Source: Myxococcales bacterium (GTDB lineage: Bacteria > Myxococcota_A > Polyangia > Fen-1088). From it: a DNA stretch of 14,630 nucleotides. Below the pieces are notes generated by a model, which worked only from the letters and a program-made list of their open reading frames with translations, did not search any database and was not told the DNA's origin. The DNA is taken from assembly GCA_003170035.1 (NCBI GenBank), contig PMZX01000525.1:1-14630 (forward strand), written 5' to 3'. This document shows, in pieces, positions 1-5,561 of this stretch; position 1 is the first letter of the stretch, and every line of letters begins with the position of its first letter. Position numbers and translations under genes: made by a program.

Positions 1-1090
1 CCACCGCCCGCTGGCTTGTCGGCGTCTGCAGCCAGCCAGCCGTGATGCTGGCCATCGGGTGACAGTTGGCCGCGTCCCTGCCCGTCAGGTCATTGTGGAC
101 GGTCGCGCCGCTCGACGGCGTGAAGATCGTGTCGAGGTAGCTTGGCGTTGCGCCCATGCACAGCACTTCAAAGACTTCACTAGCCGCTGGTGTCGTGCCT
201 TCAATGGCTCCCGTTAGTTGGCAGCGCAGTCGGTCTGTTGAAGCTGTACCCGTCTGCCCTACCTGTGGGGACGCCATGACCGCCATAGGTACAACGTATT
301 GCTGGTAACTCGCCGTCAGTAATGGAGTCTGAATGCCGGGCCAAGGTGAAGTCTGATAGGCGTATTCCCCGCTCGTCGCGGTAGCTCGCCCCAGTGAGCT
401 ATCCTGGGGAGCCGCTCCGCAGTCCAGGTGATATTGCTCACCTATTTGAGGATTGCGTACACGCGCCCAGATGGTCGCCATCACGACGCCAGCGGGCCAC
501 GTTGTTAGGCCAGGAGACCCCACGGGACCATCGACCAGTAACGCCCCAAGCCCGCCGCCGGGAGGAGAAAGCGCGTACCCAGCGCCACTATTCGTCAGAG
601 AAAAGAGCGTATGTTGCGACGGCGAGCCATCGGTCAAGTCGGAAACGACGTTGCTGAAGTAGTAGCGCTTCGTCAGCGCCACCGTCGGGCTGTTCGGGTG
701 CTGGTGAGCGCCGTCTGCGGCCTTTCCTTCTGCCCCGGCGCTTCCGGTGCCGCCATCGAGCGTTGGGATGGACGTGCTGAGTTGTAGCAACCCAGTTCGC
801 GAAGTCGATCCAGCGCGCGCAATGAACTTGACTTTCTTCGCGGTGGTGTCCTCGGTGATCGCGATAGTCCCGTCGGACGCAACCTTGTTGATTAGCACAT
901 CGGGAGTCGCGTCGGTTGCCCCAGACGCTACTTTTCGATCTATGTCTTGCGATTGGTTGCCGTCGAGAATGTCTCCGATTATCTGAGACAGACGGCGGAA
1001 CGTATCGAAGATCGAATCGAGGTTTCGATTGACGGTCTCGTCCTTCGTCCTGGCGACCGTCGGAAGATAATAGTTCCGCTTCTGTCCCAT
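1..1090 (-). CDS. Tail fibre-like structural protein, C-terminus beyond window
   Basis: The frame stays open from an ATG at 1090 to the left edge, about 363 codons, so the C-terminus is missing. It starts one base after the stop of the preceding gene (TGACATG). The first 50 residues are helical-looking and charged. Around residues 125-132 is ADGAHQHP, a His motif common in phage tail and fibre proteins, and near residues 332-351 is NDLTGRDAANCHP, which resembles the GRDAADQHP..AITGL motif seen repeatedly in phage fibre and baseplate proteins. The rest is Gly, Ser and Thr rich, as expected for a beta-structured fibre. A place downstream of capsid and adaptor genes fits a tail appendage that contacts the host cell. 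I infer receptor binding from motifs and position only; a neck or other tail structural protein is an alternative. Confidence 0.72.
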   Translation of the reverse strand, partial: MGQKRNYYLPTVARTKDETVNRNLDSIFDTFRRLSQIIGDILDGNQSQDIDRKVASGATDATPDVLINKVASDGTIAITEDTTAKKVKFIARAGSTSRTGLLQLSTSIPTLDGGTGSAGAEGKAADGAHQHPNSPTVALTKRYYFSNVVSDLTDGSPSQHTLFSLTNSGAGYALSPPGGGLGALLVDGPVGSPGLTTWPAGVVMATIWARVRNPQIGEQYHLDCGAAPQDSSLGRATATSGEYAYQTSPWPGIQTPLLTASYQQYVVPMAVMASPQVGQTGTASTDRLRCQLTGAIEGTTPAASEVFEVLCMGATPSYLDTIFTPSSGATVHNDLTGRDAANCHPMASITAGWLQTPTSQRAV

Positions 1091-1091
1091 G

Positions 1092-1763
1092 TCACCACTG
1101 ATCCACCCAGTAGTCGTCCGATACGTCGGCGATAGTCCCCTGGTCGCCACGCGAAGACATCAGCCACGCCTTGATCTGCTCAAGGGCCAGGGCCTGTTGC
1201 TGCAGATGGGGAGCCGGGTCCTCATCGCGCCGGGTGCGGAACTTGCTGCACATGCCCTGCTTGACGTAGTCGTCGGCGTTCGCCGGGATACTCATTGCCG
1301 TGTTGAGGGCCGACGCCGACGCCGTCGGGGCCTTGTACATGTACCAGACCCGAATCGGGTAAAGTGTCGATTGCTGCTGCGGCAGTATCCAAAGGTCTTC
1401 GCCGATGGCCCGATAGCTCAGCATGATGGTGCGGTCGCGCGTGACGAAATTGAAGGGACGCAGCTTCTTGTACATGCCCTCGCCGAGCTTCAGATCCACG
1501 CCGCGGATGCTGAGAAAGTCCGTGATAGCGAGCCCAGTCGGGGCCGCTGCTGTCATCGATATCGATGGAGCGGTGACAATCCGTCCCTCCGCCGTCTTGG
1601 TGAATGCGTCTCGGTTGCAGCGGATCATGGTGAGCCACAGCGACGTCAGCTCACAATTCAGCCACCCGATGAGTTGCGCGCTCGTCACCAACGCATAGCC
1701 GTCATTGTCCGTCAGAGCGTTGACGTCGTCGATGATGGCCTGGGGGGTTACGCTTTCAAACAT
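1092..1763 (-). CDS. Phage structural protein, candidate head-tail adaptor
   Basis: A 223-aa protein with no signal peptide or membrane segment. Its N-terminal third is helical with an LxxALTxxDGYALVTxxQLIGWLN-like organisation, the centre is beta-rich with many aromatic residues (residues about 100-145), and the C-terminus is helical around ADDYVKQGMCSKF. Small to medium helical proteins of this layout, lying a few genes after the capsid and before the tail genes, are often head-tail adaptors (for example the SU10-type adaptor family). I infer that role from position and overall pattern, not from a diagnostic motif. The ATG lies 8 bases after a strong hairpin (1772-1798), which separates it from the preceding 74-aa gene. 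No convincing ribosome binding site is free outside that hairpin. Confidence 0.7.
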   Translation of the reverse strand: MFESVTPQAIIDDVNALTDNDGYALVTSAQLIGWLNCELTSLWLTMIRCNRDAFTKTAEGRIVTAPSISMTAAAPTGLAITDFLSIRGVDLKLGEGMYKKLRPFNFVTRDRTIMLSYRAIGEDLWILPQQQSTLYPIRVWYMYKAPTASASALNTAMSIPANADDYVKQGMCSKFRTRRDEDPAPHLQQQALALEQIKAWLMSSRGDQGTIADVSDDYWVDQW

Positions 1764-1771
1764 GCGGTGAA

Positions 1772-1798
1772 GGCCGGGAGGTTGTTGGCCTCCCGGCC
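1772..1798 (-). other. Perfect 10-bp inverted repeat between two genes
   Basis: Arms GGCCGGGAGG (1772-1781) and CCTCCCGGCC (1789-1798) are exact reverse complements around a 7-base loop. It sits a few bases after the TAA of the 74-aa gene and 8 bases before the ATG of the 223-aa gene. The RNA hairpin has no following U-tract on the minus strand, so it is not a textbook intrinsic terminator. Its purine-rich arm (GGGAGG) resembles a Shine-Dalgarno sequence that would be buried in the stem. It could tune expression, stabilise the upstream message or act as a weak terminator. Confidence 0.6.
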
Positions 1799-1804
1799 CC
1801 TCCG

Positions 1805-2029
1805 TTACTTCTTGCTGATGATCAAAGCCGCCAAGGGCTTCCCGGTTGTCTTCCCAGACTCCGTTTCGCCTTCGTCTTTCTCGTCGGCGCTATCGGACTC
1901 TGTTCCGTCCATGAGGGCGCACATGTCCTCGTAAGCGTCCGTCGCGTCCCCATACTCCCCCTTCTTGCCTGCCTCGAAGAACTTCTTGACAGTGTCCTCC
2001 ATCTCGGATCGTTCGTCTGCGCTCAACAT
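1805..2029 (-). CDS. Small acidic hypothetical protein (74 aa)
   Basis: I do not recognise this protein. The N-terminal half is predicted helical with many charged residues, and residues about 40-60 are very acidic and Ser/Thr rich (for example ESDSADEKDEGETESGK), so probably disordered, before a short hydrophobic then basic end (LAALIISKK). It lies between two structural candidates, with an AGGGTGA ribosome binding site about 6 bases before the ATG, only 9 bases after the upstream stop. Position in the head operon suggests a minor virion or assembly role, but nothing in the sequence shows a function. Confidence 0.62.
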   Translation of the reverse strand: MLSADERSEMEDTVKKFFEAGKKGEYGDATDAYEDMCALMDGTESDSADEKDEGETESGKTTGKPLAALIISKK

Positions 2030-2038
2030 GGCATCACC

Positions 2039-2521
2039 CTACGGGCTGGCGCTGCTGAGCTTCAGGTCGAACGCGAGGAAAAACACCCCGCCGCTTTCGA
2101 TGTTGGCGTCCGTGTGGGTCTCGGTTCCTGCGGCGCCAATCTTGAAAAACTGGACGTCGAAGTATCCCGAGAGCGGGGTGAAGTTGCGGATAGCACTGAA
2201 GAGCGCGCTGTCCGTGGTCATGGCGCTGTCGGCAACGGTGCTGACAACGTTTGCGTGTGGGTCCTGAATCGCCCAGGGCGCTTGCGCAACCCCGGCGGTT
2301 GTCGTCGCCTGCGCGCCAAAGGCCGCCGTGGTGCCATCGCTTGCGACGAGCTGAACGCGATAGCGCCCAGCCGCCGATTGCTTGGTCACGGTGAACCCTG
2401 GCGTGTCTGACGACGAGACCGCCCCAGAGCTACCCACCGTCACGGTTCCTGTCATGTGGACCAGGCCGCTGCGGTTGCATCCCTTCCAGGGGGCGAAGAT
2501 TCGGTTGAAGATGACGCTCAT
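2039..2521 (-). CDS. Putative virion structural or capsid decoration protein (160 aa)
   Basis: A 160-aa protein rich in Gly, Ser, Thr and Val, with alternating small and hydrophobic residues that indicate beta structure, and no signal peptide or membrane segment. It follows the major capsid gene directly, where many phages encode a decoration or cement protein, and an AAAGGA ribosome binding site lies about 9 bases before the ATG. A short 5-bp hairpin sits between it and the capsid stop. The decoration role is inferred from position, size and composition only; a minor capsid or neck protein is equally possible. Confidence 0.68.
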   Translation of the reverse strand: MSVIFNRIFAPWKGCNRSGLVHMTGTVTVGSSGAVSSSDTPGFTVTKQSAAGRYRVQLVASDGTTAAFGAQATTTAGVAQAPWAIQDPHANVVSTVADSAMTTDSALFSAIRNFTPLSGYFDVQFFKIGAAGTETHTDANIESGGVFFLAFDLKLSSASP

Positions 2522-2536
2522 TTTCGGTTGTCCTTT

Positions 2537-2553
2537 CCCGGGTGAATGCCGGG
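2537..2553 (-). other. Short GC hairpin after the capsid gene
   Basis: CCCGG (2537-2541) and CCGGG (2549-2553) are reverse complements around a 7-base loop, just after the capsid TAG stop and upstream of the ribosome binding site of the next gene. There is no U-tract. It may protect the capsid message or modestly attenuate downstream expression. At 5 bp it could also be chance in GC-rich DNA. Confidence 0.25.
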
Positions 2554-2554
2554 C

Positions 2555-3808
2555 CTACAGGTTGTACGCTACGCCGCCGTGGCCGGGGGCATCGTCGTAG
2601 AACTGGTACGAAGAGATCAGGCGGGCCATCCAGTCGTCAGAGCCGGCGACCTCGCGGAACTGCAGGCCATCCTTCTCTTCCAACATGATGAGATCCTTGC
2701 CGGTGTGGATGATGCCGACGTCGTCGATGCTGAACTGCCACGCCACGCCCTCGGGGAAGGCCCCGTCGGAGTAGCAGAGCATGTCGCCCGATGCGCCCGC
2801 CAACAGTACGCCGCGGAAGCCCAGCGGTGCCCCGTCGATGTCCTCGACGTCGAAGTACGTCTTGTTGAGCATCGACTTGACCAGCTTGGCGTGGGCCTTG
2901 GTGCCGAGCACACAGTGGGTGGTCACGCCGCCCTGAGCGTCGATATCGGCGGACAGGTCGAGCAGCACCTCTTCGATGTTCCCGCCGCCCGCGCTCGCGT
3001 CGCGGCGATTGCCGCCAGTGCGCACGCTGAGGCTTTGGTCCACCGTGAAGAGCGTCTGACCAGAAGTCGGAGCCGTCTGCGGCAGGAAGGCGTTGAAGCC
3101 GCAGGGGACCAACTTGGTCGTGTACGCGTTGTCGCGGTCGCCGTCGCGGAACAGGTAGTCGCCCACCGCCCAGCTCTGGCTGTTGCCAGCGCTTGCCATT
3201 GTGAGGGTCCCTGCGCTCGCATCGACCTTTGTGATCTTGATCGAAGTGGCCGACCGAAGGGCGGATGCATGATCGCTCGAAGCGGCAACCAGCGACATCC
3301 CGATCTCGAACATGCGCGCCATCCATGGCTGAGCCAGGGTGAGCGTGGTGGTCGAAACGCTGGCTGCGGTCTGGTCGATTTGACCGAGGCAGCCCCAGCC
3401 GTTCCCGCCCAGGAAGATTTCCACCATCCTGGTGAGAGCGTTTCGGGCGTTCTCGATTTCGCTCACCATCGCGTTCACGAAGGATCCAGTCCCCTCGCTG
3501 ATGCGGGTCAGCTTGCCGTTGACTCGCGCGAACTGGAACAGCTCGCCCGGAGTCAGGAACCACTGTTGATACCGACTGGATTCGGTGCTCGCCTGTGCGT
3601 AGCCAGTGGCGTAGGTGGCAGACCCGGCCTGCGGGTTGCCGTACTTTAAGGGCTGCACGAATCCGGCGCCAAACGGCCCGGACACTACGGTTCCCTTACT
3701 CTTCTTGAGAAGCGCGAGCGTCTTGGCTCGCGCGTAGTCGATGGGCACGATGCCATCGGGATATGTTTGTTTCAGGATTGCGGCTGCGGCGGTTGGATCG
3801 AATGTCAT
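2555..3808 (-). CDS. Major capsid protein (HK97-fold candidate)
   Basis: A 417-aa protein that forms the head shell. Size, lack of membrane segments and position directly after a scaffold-like gene and before small structural genes are those of a major capsid protein. An N-terminal helical region leads to a long helix with ENARNALTRM (residues about 119-128), like the spine helix of HK97-fold capsids. A central beta-rich stretch (about 150-240) contains SIKITKVDASAGTLTM and GDYLFRDGDRDN, a pattern typical of many tailed-phage capsid proteins. The C-terminal part is mixed alpha/beta, ending in a short Gly-rich tail. GGAG lies 8 bases before the ATG, a strong start. The 105-base gap to the scaffold gene upstream holds no further gene. 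A protease domain is not fused, and none is encoded nearby. Confidence 0.88.
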   Translation of the reverse strand: MTFDPTAAAAILKQTYPDGIVPIDYARAKTLALLKKSKGTVVSGPFGAGFVQPLKYGNPQAGSATYATGYAQASTESSRYQQWFLTPGELFQFARVNGKLTRISEGTGSFVNAMVSEIENARNALTRMVEIFLGGNGWGCLGQIDQTAASVSTTTLTLAQPWMARMFEIGMSLVAASSDHASALRSATSIKITKVDASAGTLTMASAGNSQSWAVGDYLFRDGDRDNAYTTKLVPCGFNAFLPQTAPTSGQTLFTVDQSLSVRTGGNRRDASAGGGNIEEVLLDLSADIDAQGGVTTHCVLGTKAHAKLVKSMLNKTYFDVEDIDGAPLGFRGVLLAGASGDMLCYSDGAFPEGVAWQFSIDDVGIIHTGKDLIMLEEKDGLQFREVAGSDDWMARLISSYQFYDDAPGHGGVAYNL

Positions 3809-3913
3809 TTGCGTTTCTCCAGAGTGTGGTTTTCATGGGGGATTTCACTCCGGCGCTAGCTTCAGCCGTCCTGTGCAGTTGCTTAGGTGCCACGTGGGGC
3901 GTAGGTCAGTGGT

Positions 3914-5119
3914 CTAGTGTATTTTGAGGGCTTCCATTGCCATCTTCGCTCGCTCATGAGCCGGAACAAATCGTCTCGACTTCATGGCCTCGGGGATGGG
4001 CTGGGATTCCGGCCGGCTTCGTGGCTTCGCCGGTTCGTCGGTCTTGGGCTTCGGGGTGACCACCGGGGTAGGGGCCGCCAGTGGTGCCTTCGGTGTAGGT
4101 GTAGGGGCAGGTTCTGCGGCTCGCTTCTTCGCGGCCAGTACTGCTGCGGCCTTCGTGGCTGCGTCTGACAACTTCTTTTCGTATGCGCGCAGGGCCTCGA
4201 TGGGGCTCGGCGCCTTGCCGGTCTTGGTCTCAACCTGGGCGGCGTAAAGCATGACGTCGGTGTCCAGGACTTCATTCGCCGCCAAGTAGGGAAATTCATC
4301 GGCAGACGTGACGAACTCGTGACCGACCTTCTGCGTGTACTCCTCGCGAGCCACCTGGACGCGTACCTGTTCGGCTTCGGCCGCCTTGGCCGCGGTGGCC
4401 TTCTGCTGTTCGTCGAGCGTCTTGGCGTGCCGTTCGAGTTCTTCCTGCGCCACCCTACGGGCGATGTCTTCTGGCGTGGGCTCTGTGTATTCGCGGGACA
4501 TTTCCTCGATGGCTGTCCGTAAGTCGATGCCAAGCACCTTGAGCGCGGCACCACGCCCGCCCTTGGCGAGCGCTTCCTTGACGGACTTCACCAGGACCAT
4601 GTCGGGGTCGGCGGTGGCCTGCGCTTGCTTGGTCTGTAGCTCCGCCATCTGTGCCTTGATGGCCTGCTCGCGCACGCGCAGCTTAGCTTCGCGATCCGCG
4701 AGTATGGCGAGGCCCTTCGAAATGCGCTCAGGCGGCTTCTCCGCGGGCTTCTCTGGCTCCTTCGTGGGCTCGGCCGGCTTCTCTTCGGCGGCTTTTGCAG
4801 GCTCAGCCGCGGCCGGCGCATCCGCAGGCTTGGCCGGTTCCACCTCTTCGGCGGGCTTCGCTGGTTCCGAGACCTTGGCCGCCGCTTCCTGCGCTTCCAA
4901 GGCGACTCGGGCGCGCTCTAGGGCCGCCGCTGGACCGCGTGGGCGCGGGAATGCTGGCACTCGTTCGCCCCGGCTTGGCGTGCGTGGAGCCTTGGGCAGG
5001 GCGGGCGCTGTCGTGTCGGTCGTGGCTGCGGCGTCAGGCGTCTGGTTCACCGGCGCTGCAGTATCGGTCACGGGTGCCGCGGTCGTCGCTTGGGCGGCTT
5101 CTGGGGTCGGGTCAGGCAT
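3914..5119 (-). CDS. Scaffold-like protein for head assembly
   Basis: A 401-aa protein. Residues 1-135 are low complexity (Ala, Pro, Lys, Glu, with repeated PAKPA, EPAK and EKPAE units) and probably disordered. Residues about 136-180 and 205-255 are strongly helical and charged (for example AKLRVREQAIKAQMAELQ), consistent with coiled coil. A second Pro-rich stretch (about 335-385) precedes a basic C-terminal end (MKSRRFVPAHERAKMAMEAL), which in scaffolds often contacts the capsid protein. Disorder plus coiled coil, and a place between portal and capsid, are the hallmarks of phage scaffolding proteins that shape the procapsid and then leave. AGGAG lies 6 bases before the ATG. Sequence similarity of scaffolds is low, so the call rests on architecture and context. 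Confidence 0.8.
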   Translation of the reverse strand: MPDPTPEAAQATTAAPVTDTAAPVNQTPDAAATTDTTAPALPKAPRTPSRGERVPAFPRPRGPAAALERARVALEAQEAAAKVSEPAKPAEEVEPAKPADAPAAAEPAKAAEEKPAEPTKEPEKPAEKPPERISKGLAILADREAKLRVREQAIKAQMAELQTKQAQATADPDMVLVKSVKEALAKGGRGAALKVLGIDLRTAIEEMSREYTEPTPEDIARRVAQEELERHAKTLDEQQKATAAKAAEAEQVRVQVAREEYTQKVGHEFVTSADEFPYLAANEVLDTDVMLYAAQVETKTGKAPSPIEALRAYEKKLSDAATKAAAVLAAKKRAAEPAPTPTPKAPLAAPTPVVTPKPKTDEPAKPRSRPESQPIPEAMKSRRFVPAHERAKMAMEALKIH

Positions 5120-5303
5120 CTGTGCTCCTTTGGATTGTCGTTTGCCCTGTCGCGGGGTCTGTCCTCACGACCAAGCGTGTATGCGCGAATCGCTTGCCCA
5201 GGTGCGGGGGTTGCGGGCCGAACGTTGCCTCATGGCCCGCGCGATAGGCCGGAGACGGCGGGCGAGTGGAAACGTCAGTGCTGGGACGGCCGCGCCTCGG
5301 CAT
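5112..5303 (-). CDS. Small basic hypothetical protein (63 aa)
   Basis: A Pro- and Arg-rich 63-aa protein that I do not recognise. The support is in its junctions. GGAG lies 7 bases before the ATG. The ATG shares a base with the TAA of the 26-aa gene (TAATG), and the stop overlaps the scaffold start by 8 bases (ATGCCTGA). The C-terminal half has a beta-like pattern (RFAHTRLVVRTDPATGQTTI). It is one of three tiny genes between portal and scaffold, so a minor head-assembly role is possible but not shown. Confidence 0.55.
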   Translation of the reverse strand: MPRRGRPSTDVSTRPPSPAYRAGHEATFGPQPPHLGKRFAHTRLVVRTDPATGQTTIQRSTDA

Positions 5304-5383
5304 TAGTAGCTCCGCCCCATCCCAAACATCGACTGCGGCGCTTGCGGCGCGGCCCGCACGTTCTCGCGTTCTTCGTCAGTCAT
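5303..5383 (-). CDS. Micro-ORF, 26-aa peptide with repeated DERENxRAA motif
   Basis: A 26-codon frame beginning MTDEERENVRAAPQ and ending SMFGMGRSY. It has a strong ribosome binding site (AGAGGAG, 7 bases before the ATG). Its start overlaps the upstream stop by 8 bases (ATGACTGA), and its TAA is fused to the next ATG (TAATG). The N-terminal part closely resembles TADERENIRAA in the middle of the preceding 61-aa protein, so the two may derive from one duplicated segment. Function is unknown; translational coupling alone is an alternative role. Confidence 0.5.
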   Translation of the reverse strand: MTDEERENVRAAPQAPQSMFGMGRSY

Positions 5384-5561
5384 CGGCGAACTCCTCTTGC
5401 TTGTCGCTCTCGAATTCCATGGTTTCCATGATGAGCGCGGCTCGGATATTCTCGCGCTCATCGGCGGTCAAGGGCGGGCGCAGTTCGACGAACTCCACTG
5501 GGAGCACGCGTTCCCGGCGCCCCGTAAACGGCAACGGTAACGGACGCGCGCGGCCCTTCAT
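5376..5561 (-). CDS. Small hypothetical protein after portal (61 aa)
   Basis: A 61-aa protein with a basic, Pro-rich N-terminal half (KGRARPLPLPFTGRRERV) and an acidic helical C-terminal half (DERENIRAALIMETMEFE, then DKQEEFADD). I chose the ATG at 5561, which forms TGATG with the portal stop and has GGAGG about 10 bases upstream; a GTG at 5564 would add one residue. The charge split looks like a small assembly or connector protein, but I do not recognise a family. It is coupled to the portal on one side and the 26-aa gene on the other. Confidence 0.62.
   Translation of the reverse strand: MKGRARPLPLPFTGRRERVLPVEFVELRPPLTADERENIRAALIMETMEFESDKQEEFADD

Noticed and set aside
1089..1934. Plus-strand frame of 281 codons
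   Set aside because: It is antisense to the 223-aa gene and part of the 74-aa gene, and crosses the hairpin; Arg- and Leu-rich product with no recognisable pattern.
2637..3563. Second minus-strand frame of 308 codons inside the capsid gene
   Set aside because: Alternative-frame shadow: its product is Arg- and Gly-rich low complexity and it lies wholly in the capsid gene.
2546..3649. Long plus-strand frame (367 codons) opposite the capsid gene
   Set aside because: It is antisense to a well supported capsid gene with a good ribosome site; GC-rich genes often leave long open frames on the opposite strand. The protein is low complexity with no domain.
3696..3893. Minus-strand 65-codon frame at the capsid start
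   Set aside because: It overlaps the capsid start by over 100 bases in another frame and would leave the clear capsid ribosome site inside it; no coding pattern of its own.
3891..3900. CCACGTGG palindrome between scaffold and capsid
   Set aside because: An 8-base palindrome is expected by chance in GC-rich DNA, and there is no matching partner site to suggest an operator.
4335..5306. Plus-strand frame of 323 codons opposite the scaffold gene
   Set aside because: Its Ala, Ser and Gly-rich protein mirrors the repeated Ala-Pro-Lys codons of the scaffold on the other strand; no ribosome site.
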